From Cyclobacteriaceae bacterium (GTDB lineage Bacteria; Bacteroidota; Bacteroidia; Cytophagales; Cyclobacteriaceae), in assembly GCA_023151255.1 (NCBI GenBank), contig JAKLJG010000006.1, forward strand, positions 117,854-181,853: a stretch of 64,000 nucleotides of DNA, given 5' to 3'. The translations under genes were made by a program, and so were the position numbers. How positions within the stretch are numbered: the stretch's first letter is position 1; every line of letters starts with the position of its first letter. Of the stretch, positions 55,573 to 64,000 are shown in pieces. The notes under the pieces were generated by a model. That model was given only the letters and a program-made list of their open reading frames with translations, did no database searches and was not told the origin of the DNA.

Positions 55573-56145
55573 TCATAAATCCGATGGTTTTGAAGAAGTG
55601 GAGCCCTCTATAAATCCCTCGGCCCAGAAGCGGTATTTATCCAAAATTGAAATTACGGCATTTCGCAATTGCCGGTTGTTGTTGTAATCAATTGAACCGT
55701 AAACAGAAGTGGCATACCCCTGCCAAATCGATCTGTTTTGACGCCTGTCAAAAAACTGGATAAGCAATGTGCCGGTGTTCATGTTGAATTTTTTTGGATC
55801 GTATTTAAGATTTTCGTCTTGCGATTTTATCCACTCTTCTATTTCCGGTTGGATATACCCGTTAAACCGGAGGCTATCCGGGAACATCTTAAAACTAATG
55901 AGCAGGTGTGGGCGGTTATCGGTTTGGCGATACCCTAAAAACTTCATCCGTGAAATAATTGAACTTTCAATGATTTCGTTGGTTAAATTTTCAGCGGATT
56001 GGCTGGTGGGCCGCATGATTTCGAATGTGCGGTATCTTTTAAACTGACCTTTGTAACTGTAGTCGTACTCTACGGGCAATTCCTTATAACCCAGGCATGA
56101 GCCAAGCATAAAAGCGATACCAACAAAAATGCTGGCGATTTTCAT
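55573..56145 (-). CDS. DUF4136 lipoprotein
   Basis: A 190-aa lipoprotein: the signal peptide ends in the lipobox MLGSC (Cys17). The mature region fits DUF4136, an outer-membrane-associated family of unknown function, with an N-terminal YRTFEI strand, a helix with IISRMKFLGYRQ, a LLISFKM strand, and a final WQGYATS...AVISILDKY segment. No enzymatic motif is seen. It stands between tRNA-Gln and purL. Confidence 0.78.
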   Translation of the reverse strand: MKIASIFVGIAFMLGSCLGYKELPVEYDYSYKGQFKRYRTFEIMRPTSQSAENLTNEIIESSIISRMKFLGYRQTDNRPHLLISFKMFPDSLRFNGYIQPEIEEWIKSQDENLKYDPKKFNMNTGTLLIQFFDRRQNRSIWQGYATSVYGSIDYNNNRQLRNAVISILDKYRFWAEGFIEGSTSSKPSDL

Positions 56146-56206
56146 ATCGGCTGGTGGTGTACTTATACCAAGGTAGTCTATCAGACACAGCCTGCCAAGC
56201 GGAATG

Positions 56207-59200
56207 TCACTTAGTTTTACCGGTATTTAATGCAATCCAGTTTCGGGCATTTACAAAGGCCTCCATCCAGGGTGAAATTCTGTCGGTTTTCCGGTCGTCC
56301 GGATAATAGGGCCAGTTCCAGGGAAATAATGACCGTTCAATATGCGGCATAATAGCTAAGTGGCGGCCGTTTTTCGAACATACCGCGGCTACAGCCTTAT
56401 CGGAGTCGTTAGGGTTGCCTGGGTATTCGGTGTAGGAATAATGCGCAGCCGGTGCATAAGCCGGTGCATCCGGAAGTTGGAAACGGCCTTCACCATGTGC
56501 TACCCAAACGCCAAGACGGCAACCCGCCAATGAACCAAGCATAACTGAATTCGTTGAAGGAATAGTAACATTTACAAAAGCTGATTCAAACTTTCCTGAA
56601 CCGTTCACGTGCATTTTCGGATGCTTTTCTCCAAGTTCCGGATAGATTAAACCGAGTTCCATCATCAGCTGGCAACCGTTGCAAACACCCAGGCTCAAGG
56701 TATCCGTACGGTTATAAAAATTATCAAGTGCCTTTTTCGCCTTTTCATTATATAAAAATGCACCGGCCCATCCTTTGGCCGAACCGAGTACATCAGAATT
56801 TGAAAAACCGCCAACGAAAACAATCATGTTTACATCGCTCAGGTCTTCCCGGCCCGAAACCAGGTCGGTCATGTGAACATCCTTTACATCAAAGCCGGCC
56901 AGGTATAACGAATAGGCCATCTCCCGGTCGCCATTAACACCTTTTTCGCGGATGATGGCGGCCTTAATTCCGGTGCGATTGGGCCCGGTTGCCGCAATAT
57001 GAAAACCAGTTAGCTGACCATCGAACTTTTTGGGGAATTGGTAGTATAAAGGCTGCTGTTTATAATTTTTAAATCGCATACCGGCATGGTGCACAGAGCG
57101 CTGTTTTTGATCCAGCAGGTAGGAAGTCTGGTACCAGGTATCGCGAAGGGTATCAATTTCAAGTTGTAGTGTTCCATGGCGATGCGAAATGGAAAGGGAG
57201 CGATTCAAATTCAAGGTACCAATCCGCTCAAACCGTATTCCTCGCTCTTGCAAGATACGTTCAACGCCTTGGTTGTTGTTAACCTGTATGACAACGCCTG
57301 GATTTTCAGCAAACAAAATTTTTACGAGATCATCCTGGGTTGAACGGAGGTCAATGTCCAATCCAACTTCTTGAACCGGAAAACTCATTTCCAACAGCGT
57401 AGTTATCAGGCCACCGGAAGAAATATCATGGCCGGCCAGTACGTAGCCTGAAGTAATCAACTCTTGTATAGCAGTGAAGCATCCAACAACATAGTTTGCA
57501 TCGGCTACATCAGGTGTTTGTTTACCAAGCTGATTAAGCACCTGAGCCAGCGCACTTCCGCCCAGAGCCCGCTGATAACCTGAAAAGTCGATATAAAAAA
57601 GTTGGGTGCCATCAATTGGGCTTAGGGCTGGTGTTATTGTTTTTGTAATATCGTTTACCTCGGCTACAGCCGATATGATAACCGTGCCGGGTGAAAGTAC
57701 TGTATTACCGTCAGGGTATTTTTGGGTCATCGAAAGCGAGTCTTTTCCGGTAGGAATGTTAATTCCCAGTTTTATGGCGAAGTCGCTCACTGCACGTACT
57801 GCTTCGTAAAGCCGGGCATTTTCACCAGGTTGTTTGGCCGGCCACATCCAGTTGGCGCTAAGCGAAATACCCCTGATGCCGTAGGTTAACTGGGCCCATA
57901 AAATGTTTGTTAAGGCCTCGGTAATGGCCAGCCGGCTGCCGGCAGCCGGGTTAATTAAGGCAGCCGCGGGTGCATGGCCGATGGCGGTGGCAACGCCTTT
58001 CAGGCTGGTAAAGTCAAGCGCCATTACACCCAAATTATTGAGCGGTAGCTGCACTGACCCGCAGGTTTGCTGAGTGGCAACCTTGCCCGTTACCGAGCGG
58101 TCAACCTTATTGGTGAGCCAGTCTTTACAGGCCACCGATTCCAATTGAAGCACCTGCTGGAGGTAGTCGTTAATGCGGGCAACATCGTAGGTGATTTCTG
58201 CAAAAAGTGCCGGTAGTTTTTTGTCGGTTAAAACAGTTTTGGGCGAAGAGCCCAACAGATGCCTTACGGCAAAATCAATTGGTTTTTTATCAGCACCTTG
58301 TCTGATAAAGTGCAGGTGGTTATCGCCTGTAGCATAACCTATAACATACATGGGGGCGCGTTCTCGTTCGGCTATTCGTTTAAGCAAATCCAGGTGCTGT
58401 TCGTGAATGGCCAATCCCATTCGTTCCTGCGATTCATTGCTGATGATCTCTTTATCCGAAAGGGTAGGGTCGCCCACCGGCAGTTTATCGATGAAAATGG
58501 TGCCACCGGTTTCTTCGAGCAGTTCCGACAGGCAGTTGAAATGGCCGCCCGCGCCATGGTCGTGAATAGAAATGATCGGGTTGCTGTCCATTTCGGCCAG
58601 TGCCCGTATGGCGTTCATCACCCGTTTTTGCATTTCGGGATTCGACCGTTGGATGGCGTTCAGTTCAATGGCATTGCCGTATTCGCCTGTGGCTACAGAC
58701 GATACCGCCCCGCCACCCATGCCGATGCGGTAGTTGTCGCCACCGAGCATAACAATCTTATCTCCCGGTTTTAACAAATCTTTTTTGCTGTCTTTTGCTT
58801 TACCAAAGCCAACGCCCCCGGCAAGCATAATTACTTTATCGAATCCGAACTGGCTGGCGTTTTCAAAATGCTCGAATGTGAGCACGCTGCCGTTGATCAG
58901 GGGTTGGCCAAACTTGTTGCCAAAGTCGGAAGCGCCATCCGAGGCTTTAATCAGAATTTCTTCCGGTGTCTGGTAAAGCCATTTACGTTCGGGAAATTTT
59001 TCCTCCCACGGTCGCTTATTGTTCAGGCGCGGATAAGCCGTCATGTAAACGGCTGTTCCGGCCAGCGGCAGTGCACCTTTACCTCCGGCCAGACGGTCGC
59101 GGATTTCGCCACCCGAGCCGGTGGCTGCACCGTTAAATGGTTCAACGGTGGTAGGAAAATTGTGCGTCTCGGCTTTTAGTGAAATTACAGATTCAATTTC

Positions 59201-59908
59201 CTTCACCTCAAAAAAACCAGCTTTATCCTGCTTATCGGGTGCAAATTGTTCAATTCGGGGGCCTTTAATAAAAGCTACGTTGTCTTTGTAAGCCGATACG
59301 AGGTAGTTCGGGTTTTGCTTTGATGTTTCTTTAATGAGTTGAAAAAGTGTTGCCGGTTGTTCGCGGCCATCAAGGATAAAGGTGCCGTTGAAAATTTTAT
59401 GACGACAGTGTTCTGAGTTAACCTGCGAGAAACCGAAAACTTCGCTGTCGGTCAGGTTACGTCCAAGTTCCTTGCTCACGTTTTCGAGGTAGGCCACTTC
59501 TTCAGGGCTAAGCGCCAGCCCTTCTTTATTATTGTAGGCGGCAATGTCTTCGATGTCATGAACGGGTTCGGGTACATGATGGATAGTAAAAACTTCCTGA
59601 TCAAGCCTATTATAAAGTACCTGCAGCATCCGGTCGTACTGCGCCTGATTTGATTTTACTTCTTTGAATTCTTCAATGCGGGTTATTCCTGCGATGCCCA
59701 TGGTTTGGGTAATTTCCACCGCATTGGTGCTCCAGGGCGTTACCATTTCCTTTCGGGGGCCGATGAAGTAGCCCTGCAGAACCGATTCGGTTAGCGGCAT
59801 CGCATTTCCGAATAACCATGTAAGTTTTTGAATATCAGTATTTTGTAAAGGCGCTGTCAGACCAACGGCATAAATCGTGTTGGGGGCCGACCGGAAGAAT
59901 GAAACCAT
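56207..59908 (-). CDS. purL: Phosphoribosylformylglycinamidine synthase, single-chain
   Basis: A 1233-aa FGAM synthetase of purine synthesis, with the synthetase (PurL) and glutaminase (PurQ) parts fused as in E. coli. The N-terminal PurS-like part, the AIR-synthase-type domains (SLKAETHNFP, GDNYRIGMGGGAVSS) and the C-terminal class I amidotransferase are all present. The glutaminase has its Cys in LGVCNGCQLM and the acid/base pair in MPHIERS. The frame extends ten codons to a TTG, but ATG 59908 (MVSFFRSAP) is the better start. Confidence 0.96.
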   Translation of the reverse strand: MVSFFRSAPNTIYAVGLTAPLQNTDIQKLTWLFGNAMPLTESVLQGYFIGPRKEMVTPWSTNAVEITQTMGIAGITRIEEFKEVKSNQAQYDRMLQVLYNRLDQEVFTIHHVPEPVHDIEDIAAYNNKEGLALSPEEVAYLENVSKELGRNLTDSEVFGFSQVNSEHCRHKIFNGTFILDGREQPATLFQLIKETSKQNPNYLVSAYKDNVAFIKGPRIEQFAPDKQDKAGFFEVKEIESVISLKAETHNFPTTVEPFNGAATGSGGEIRDRLAGGKGALPLAGTAVYMTAYPRLNNKRPWEEKFPERKWLYQTPEEILIKASDGASDFGNKFGQPLINGSVLTFEHFENASQFGFDKVIMLAGGVGFGKAKDSKKDLLKPGDKIVMLGGDNYRIGMGGGAVSSVATGEYGNAIELNAIQRSNPEMQKRVMNAIRALAEMDSNPIISIHDHGAGGHFNCLSELLEETGGTIFIDKLPVGDPTLSDKEIISNESQERMGLAIHEQHLDLLKRIAERERAPMYVIGYATGDNHLHFIRQGADKKPIDFAVRHLLGSSPKTVLTDKKLPALFAEITYDVARINDYLQQVLQLESVACKDWLTNKVDRSVTGKVATQQTCGSVQLPLNNLGVMALDFTSLKGVATAIGHAPAAALINPAAGSRLAITEALTNILWAQLTYGIRGISLSANWMWPAKQPGENARLYEAVRAVSDFAIKLGINIPTGKDSLSMTQKYPDGNTVLSPGTVIISAVAEVNDITKTITPALSPIDGTQLFYIDFSGYQRALGGSALAQVLNQLGKQTPDVADANYVVGCFTAIQELITSGYVLAGHDISSGGLITTLLEMSFPVQEVGLDIDLRSTQDDLVKILFAENPGVVIQVNNNQGVERILQERGIRFERIGTLNLNRSLSISHRHGTLQLEIDTLRDTWYQTSYLLDQKQRSVHHAGMRFKNYKQQPLYYQFPKKFDGQLTGFHIAATGPNRTGIKAAIIREKGVNGDREMAYSLYLAGFDVKDVHMTDLVSGREDLSDVNMIVFVGGFSNSDVLGSAKGWAGAFLYNEKAKKALDNFYNRTDTLSLGVCNGCQLMMELGLIYPELGEKHPKMHVNGSGKFESAFVNVTIPSTNSVMLGSLAGCRLGVWVAHGEGRFQLPDAPAYAPAAHYSYTEYPGNPNDSDKAVAAVCSKNGRHLAIMPHIERSLFPWNWPYYPDDRKTDRISPWMEAFVNARNWIALNTGKTK

Positions 59909-59935
59909 CGAAACGGGGTGGACTTTTGGAAAGCC

Positions 59936-59943
59936 CAAAAATA
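59936..59943 (-). promoter_or_regulatory. Candidate -7 box for purL
   Basis: Minus-strand TATTTTTG (59943-59936) matches TAnnTTTG, 27 nt before the ATG at 59908. No good -33 TTG is found. The position supports ATG 59908 over the TTG at 59938, which it overlaps. Confidence 0.4.
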
Positions 59944-60043
59944 ACGGATTTGGTTTTTCTGTAATGATTTATTTTCAACCGATTACTGATTACATGCACT
60001 AAATCTATCTCCTATCCGTCTATATCCGAAAGCGGATGGTTGA

Positions 60044-60598
60044 ATGGACCTGACTATGCACCTTAAGGAAGAAGCATTTATAAAAGAACGCAGCCGGTTA
60101 TTAAACTTTATTCGCAATCGTGTAGCAAGCCATGAGGATGCCGAGGATATTCTTCAGGATGTTTTTTACTCGTTTCTTGCAGGCTTTGAAACCATTCAGT
60201 CGGTAGACGGCATCACGGCTTGGCTCTTTTCTGTTGCCCGTAATAAAATCATCGACCGGTACAGGCGCGAAGCTGTGCGTCCTGAAAAAACCGATTTGGC
60301 GGGTAGCGCAGGAACTAACGAAGAAGGCCCGCTTCTGCTCCAGGAAATTCTGCCAGATTTGGATAATACTCCTGATGGGATGTTTATGCGTGAAGCCATT
60401 TGGGATGCCCTCACGGAAGCATTAGCCGAATTGCCCGCTGAACAACAGGAAATTTTTATTCAGAACGAACTGGAAGGAAAGAGCTTCAGGGAGGTGGCTG
60501 ATGAAACAGGAGTATCTATTAACACCCTGCTTTCACGGAAGCGCTATGCAGTTCAGGCTTTGCGTCTCCGGTTGCAAGCTATTTATGATGAATTATAA
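60044..60598 (+). CDS. ECF-type sigma-70 family RNA polymerase sigma factor
   Basis: A 184-aa sigma factor with region 2 (RNRVASHEDAEDILQDVFYSF, core-binding and -10 recognition) and region 4 (LPAEQQEIFIQNELEGKSFREVADETGVS..., helix-turn-helix), joined by an acidic linker. The region-2 core is intact. A small two-helix membrane protein gene follows after 28 bp, a possible regulator. The target promoters are unknown. Confidence 0.93.
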   Translation: MDLTMHLKEEAFIKERSRLLNFIRNRVASHEDAEDILQDVFYSFLAGFETIQSVDGITAWLFSVARNKIIDRYRREAVRPEKTDLAGSAGTNEEGPLLLQEILPDLDNTPDGMFMREAIWDALTEALAELPAEQQEIFIQNELEGKSFREVADETGVSINTLLSRKRYAVQALRLRLQAIYDEL

Positions 60599-60626
60599 CA
60601 CAATAACTTTTTAACAGGAAACAGAT

Positions 60627-60983
60627 ATGAAAAAGCCTTTAAAAATATTGCTGATGGTATCGCTGGTGGTGTTAGCGGTAGCGTTGTTTGGTTGGGCTAC
60701 AATGAGCCTTTGGAACTGGCTAATTCCGGATTTGTTCGGTGGCCCGGCAATTACCTATTGGCAAGCCTTGGGCCTGCTGGTACTATCGAAAATTCTATTC
60801 AGCGGGCTTGGCAAAGGGGGCGGTAATCGCCATCATGGCTGGAAAAGGGATTGGAGCAGTAAACTGAGCCAGATGACACCCGAGGAACGGGCGCGCTTTA
60901 AAATGAAGTTCAATGAACGGTGGTGTAAAGGCGCTCAGCCTAAACCTGCCGATGGCGATGAAAGTCAACAACGCCTTCCCTGA
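60627..60983 (+). CDS. Small two-helix membrane protein linked to the sigma factor
   Basis: A 118-aa protein with two hydrophobic helices (about 5-27 and 42-60) and a basic, His/Gly-containing cytosolic-looking tail with SQMTPEERARFKMKF. The family is not named to me. Its tight linkage to an ECF sigma gene fits a cognate anti-sigma or membrane sensor, but it lacks a classic anti-sigma zinc motif. The TPEERARF segment resembles the helical motifs of small metal-sensing envelope proteins, only weakly. Confidence 0.7.
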   Translation: MKKPLKILLMVSLVVLAVALFGWATMSLWNWLIPDLFGGPAITYWQALGLLVLSKILFSGLGKGGGNRHHGWKRDWSSKLSQMTPEERARFKMKFNERWCKGAQPKPADGDESQQRLP

Positions 60984-61050
60984 CGACTTAACAAAAACTT
61001 TTTTTAGCGAACCCTAAACCCTTGCCCTTTTTTGACGTTAAAGGAAACGT

Positions 61051-61088
61051 TGGAAACTTTTATAATACTAATAGTTTCCATAGTTTTG
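61051..61088 (+). promoter_or_regulatory. Operator and -7 box of the tetR-efflux operon
   Basis: TGGAAACT (61051-61058) and AGTTTCCA (61073-61080) form a perfect 8-bp inverted repeat with a 14-nt spacer. The -7 box TAGTTTTG (61081-61088) abuts it. An extra GGAAAC copy lies at 61043-61048. The location and symmetry fit autorepression by the TetR product. Confidence 0.6.
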
Positions 61089-61097
61089 TGCCCCGTT

Positions 61098-61730
61098 ATG
61101 GAAGAAAAAGACATTAAAGACAAAATTCTGAAAGGTGCGGAGGATTTATTTATGCGCTACGGGGTGCGCAGTATTTCCATGGATGATATCGCACGCCACC
61201 TGGGGGTTTCAAAAAAAACGCTGTACCAGCACTTTGCTGATAAAGATGAACTGGTTTTGATGGTTTCGCGCGGGCATTTGGAGCGCAACATTGCTCAGTT
61301 TGACGGTATTCGCGATGAATCAAAAAACCCGATTGAAGAACTGGCGCGGATTTCCGTATGCCTTAAGCAGAGTATGGAGGCATTAAACCCGACCCTGCTG
61401 TTCGACCTGCAAAAGTTTCACCCCAAAGCCTGGAGCGAGTGGATTAATTTTAAAGGCAAGTACCTGCGCGAGTCTATTGTGCGTAACCTGAACCAAGGTA
61501 TCGCGGATGGTTACATTCGGCCGGAGGTAAATACAGAAATCATGGCGGCCGTGCGTATTGAATTGGTGCAACTTGCCTTTAACCCCGACATTTTTCCGTT
61601 AAACCGTTTCCGGTTGGCCCAGGTACAAGAGCAGATATTCGATCACTTCGTTTTCGGGCTGGTTACCGAAAAGGGAAGAAAATTGTATCAGAAACTTAAG
61701 GACATAAATTATCAACCCGCTGCAACATGA
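61098..61730 (+). CDS. TetR/AcrR-family transcriptional repressor
   Basis: A 210-aa regulator with an N-terminal helix-turn-helix (about 6-50: ILKGAEDLFMRYGVRSISMDD, then the recognition helix SKKTLYQHF) and a variable ligand-binding C-terminal domain. The frame is open 22 codons upstream, but ATG 61098 is the family start and lies after the promoter. It overlaps tolC by 4 nt (ATGA), so it leads an efflux operon and likely represses it by binding the palindrome at 61051-61080. The ligand is unknown. Confidence 0.93.
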   Translation: MEEKDIKDKILKGAEDLFMRYGVRSISMDDIARHLGVSKKTLYQHFADKDELVLMVSRGHLERNIAQFDGIRDESKNPIEELARISVCLKQSMEALNPTLLFDLQKFHPKAWSEWINFKGKYLRESIVRNLNQGIADGYIRPEVNTEIMAAVRIELVQLAFNPDIFPLNRFRLAQVQEQIFDHFVFGLVTEKGRKLYQKLKDINYQPAAT

Positions 61731-63085
61731 TAAAGAACTACTTACTTATTGCCACCATTACGTTAGCCAGCCATGCCTTGCCTGCTCAACAAAAAATGAC
61801 ACTGCAACAGTGTATTGATTATGCGCTTGAAAACAATCCGAACATTAAAAGTGCACGTGCCGGTGTTGATGCTTCGCAGGCAAAAGTTGGCGAGTACCTT
61901 TCCAGTGGTTTGCCACAACTTACTGCGGCAGCTGATCTGGGCGATAATTTTGTAATACCAACCACGTTTGTACCCGCTCAGATATTTGATCCCGGTGCAC
62001 CTGAAGGTGCTTTGGCACCCGTGCAGTTTGGCACCAAATACACCGGTAGGGCAAGCATCGACCTGCAGCAGATGATTTTCAGTGGTTCTTACTTTGTCGG
62101 GCTGAAGGCAGCGCGTACATACACCGAATTGTCCAGACGCGAACAAGCTGCTACTGAAATTGACTTAGTGGTTACTATAAAAAAGGCCTACTACTCGGTT
62201 CTGGTAAATAAAGAGAGAAATGAACTGGTGAAAAAAAATTACCAGCGCCTTGATTCGCTGCTGCGCCAAACACGCATTATGTACGAAAACGGATTTGCTG
62301 AAAAGATTGATGTAAACCGCATTCAGGTGCAGTTCAATAATATTTCGCAAGCTATTAAAACATCAGCCACCGCCCTTGACATCAGCTTAAAACTACTGAA
62401 GTTTCAGATGGGCATGCCGGTAAAGGAAGTGCTTACCCTGGCTGACGACCTGCAGACGATACAGTTTGAAGCGCTCAATGAAGATTTCGGTTCGAACTTT
62501 AACTATCATAACCGCATTGAATACAGCCAACTTGAAATTAACAAAGCACTTGTTGGCCTGGACATCAAAAATACGCGGGTCCAGTACCTTCCCTCCCTTG
62601 ATTTCTACGGAAGTTATGGTGCCAGTTACGGTACGGCCGTGTTCAGCAATTTTGTGGCATTTGGTGAAAACTGGCGGACGTTTGGCGTATACGGCCTCAG
62701 GATAAACTTGCCCATCTTCGATGGCATGCGAAAAAGCAAAATCATTCAGCAAAAGAAATCGCAAATGCGGCAGGTTGAAAATGCGCAACAGTTGCTTAAG
62801 AGCCAGATAGACCTTGAGCAGGAGCAGTATAGTCTGGAATTTGAAAACAACCTGAGTGCCCTGAAGGCCCAGGAAGAAAACATGAAGCTGGCCGAAGAAG
62901 TGTATAACGTGGCTGTGCTAAAATACCAGCAGGGTGTTGGTTCAAACATTGAAGTGATTGATGCGGATGCGGCTTATAAAGAAGCGCAGACAAATTACTT
63001 CACGGCTTTGTACGATGCCCTCATTTCCACTGTCGACCTGGAAAAAGCGTACGGTAAAATTGTAGTTCCCACAACCAAAAAATAA
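61727..63085 (+). CDS. TolC-family outer-membrane efflux protein
   Basis: A 452-aa outer-membrane channel with a signal peptide (cleaved near LPA/QQ) and two repeats of the TolC helical/beta pattern; the first starts MTLQQCIDYALENNPNI. Trimers form the duct of RND pumps. The coiled-coil helices rich in Gln/Glu (QIDLEQEQYSLEFENN) are clear. It follows tetR with a 4-nt overlap and precedes the adaptor gene by 12 bp. Confidence 0.93.
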   Translation: MIKNYLLIATITLASHALPAQQKMTLQQCIDYALENNPNIKSARAGVDASQAKVGEYLSSGLPQLTAAADLGDNFVIPTTFVPAQIFDPGAPEGALAPVQFGTKYTGRASIDLQQMIFSGSYFVGLKAARTYTELSRREQAATEIDLVVTIKKAYYSVLVNKERNELVKKNYQRLDSLLRQTRIMYENGFAEKIDVNRIQVQFNNISQAIKTSATALDISLKLLKFQMGMPVKEVLTLADDLQTIQFEALNEDFGSNFNYHNRIEYSQLEINKALVGLDIKNTRVQYLPSLDFYGSYGASYGTAVFSNFVAFGENWRTFGVYGLRINLPIFDGMRKSKIIQQKKSQMRQVENAQQLLKSQIDLEQEQYSLEFENNLSALKAQEENMKLAEEVYNVAVLKYQQGVGSNIEVIDADAAYKEAQTNYFTALYDALISTVDLEKAYGKIVVPTTKK

Positions 63086-63097
63086 ACCCCAACCCGG

Positions 63098-64000
63098 ATG
63101 AAAAGCAGATTATACCTTGCCCTGATTATTTTCTTTGCTGTTGCCTGCAGTAAGCCTAAGGTTTCTGATTTGGAAGCAAAAAAGACAAAACTGGAAGCCG
63201 CCAAAAAGCAAATGGCAAGCCTGAATGAAACCATTGTTAAACTTGAAAAGGAGATCAGCGCCTTAGACCCGGAATTTGCCCGGCAAAACAGCAAAGCAAT
63301 TATGGTATCAACCTTTGTGGCCGAAAAACGACCATTTGAACATAATTCCGAAGTGCGCGGAACGGTTGAATCAAGAAAAAATGTACTCATTGCTGCCCAA
63401 ACAGGGGGTGAAATAAAGCGCGTGCATGTTCGCGAAGGACAACATGTATCGAAAGGGCAAACCCTCATTTCGCTGGATGCCGAGATTGTACTGAATACCA
63501 TAGCCGAATTGAAAACGGCACTTGAACTGGCCACCTCAGTTTACGAGCGGCAGGCAAAACTCTGGGAACAGAAAGTAGGTACCGAAATTCAATACCTGCA
63601 GGCCAAGAATAACAAAGAATCGCTCGAGCGCAGGCTAGCTACTGCCAATGCCCAACTTGATCAGGCCATTGTAAAAGCTCCGTTTTCCGGAACAGTTGAT
63701 CAGTTGCCTGCAAAAGAGGGTGAAATTGCATCACCCGGTATGCCGTTGGTTCGATTGGTTAGCCTTGATGATAATTACATTAAAGCCGATGTTTCCGAAC
63801 GCTACATCGGTAAATTCAAAGCTGGTGATCCGGTGGAGGTTTATTTTCCCGCCAACGATCAACGGCTGAAGTCAACAATATTATCGGTCAGTCAGGTTAT
63901 CAATCCGGAGAACAGAACCTTTGTGGTAGAAGTGCATCTACCGAAGGTAAACTTTGTGGTTAAACCCAACCAGGTGGTAGTTCTGCAACTTCGCGATTAT
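63098..64000 (+). CDS. RND efflux periplasmic adaptor (MFP), 3' partial
   Basis: The first 301 codons of a membrane-fusion lipoprotein run off the right edge without a stop. The signal peptide ends in the lipobox AVAC (Cys17). A coiled-coil region (about 24-55), the lipoyl half-motifs around VHVREGQHVSKGQTL and IVKAPFSGTVDQLPA, and a beta-barrel segment (VSERYIGKFKAGDPVEVYF) identify an AcrA/HlyD-like RND adaptor. The inner-membrane pump gene is expected just beyond the window. Confidence 0.93.
   Translation, partial: MKSRLYLALIIFFAVACSKPKVSDLEAKKTKLEAAKKQMASLNETIVKLEKEISALDPEFARQNSKAIMVSTFVAEKRPFEHNSEVRGTVESRKNVLIAAQTGGEIKRVHVREGQHVSKGQTLISLDAEIVLNTIAELKTALELATSVYERQAKLWEQKVGTEIQYLQAKNNKESLERRLATANAQLDQAIVKAPFSGTVDQLPAKEGEIASPGMPLVRLVSLDDNYIKADVSERYIGKFKAGDPVEVYFPANDQRLKSTILSVSQVINPENRTFVVEVHLPKVNFVVKPNQVVVLQLRDY

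Overview
The window is chromosomal DNA from a member of the Bacteroidota, most likely order Cytophagales. The signs are: a PorX-type regulator of the type IX secretion system (T9SS); two large proteins with the gliding/T9SS type B C-terminal sorting domain; several Bacteroidota promoters (-33 TTG/TTTG, about 20 nt, -7 TAnnTTTG); few Shine-Dalgarno sequences; and lineage families such as DUF4290, DUF3109, DUF4136 and single-chain PurL. The genus is not resolvable by eye. There is no rRNA, CRISPR array, prophage or intact insertion sequence. Almost all of the window is core or lineage-core genes, densely packed with many short overlaps.

Layout. 1-3.4 kb: the 3' part of porX, overlapping tsaE and an alanine dehydrogenase homologue, then a secreted cupin. 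3.4-10.7 kb: valS, an RsmF-like rRNA methyltransferase, fumarylacetoacetase with a flavin reductase, and pdhB. 10.8-16.3 kb: an OmpA/TPR lipoprotein with a perfect terminator, a PspC-domain protein, a GT2 glycosyltransferase with ebfC, and a PKD/type B secreted protein. 16.3-25.5 kb: hutH coupled to hisS, a 53-aa basic protein, xth, an outer-membrane protein, murA with a DUF4290 gene, and a PcrA/UvrD helicase. 25.5-27.7 kb: a TcmP-like methyltransferase with a cysteine-cluster protein, and an orphan secreted protein.

27.8-34 kb is a minus-strand growth cluster: pdxA, a TerB-like gene, DUF177, rpmF, fabH, efp, accB and accC. It links ribosome and fatty-acid synthesis. 34-41 kb: rsmA-mgtE, a membrane pentapeptide-repeat protein, greA-HIT, and gpsA overlapping a PlsB-like acyltransferase. 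41-48 kb: a 980-aa type B T9SS protein, a DCC thiol protein, fabD, folK and sppA. 47.8-48.8 kb is the only long gap: a structured non-coding stretch plus two tiny secreted/lipoprotein genes (56 and 44 aa). These lie divergent from a TPR sensor histidine kinase, which is followed by metG. 53-60 kb: a tRNA-Gln, prs, rplY, pth cluster, a DUF4136 lipoprotein and purL. 60-64 kb: an ECF sigma factor with a small membrane protein, then a TetR, TolC, RND-adaptor efflux operon running off the window, with a palindromic operator in front of tetR.

No clearly new multi-gene defence or biosynthetic system is visible. The items most worth a second look are small: the TcmP/Cys-cluster pair, the tiny secreted peptides beside the histidine kinase, the greA leader hairpin, predicted leaderless hisS and ebfC mRNAs, and unusual residues in the alanine dehydrogenase, MurA and EF-P.
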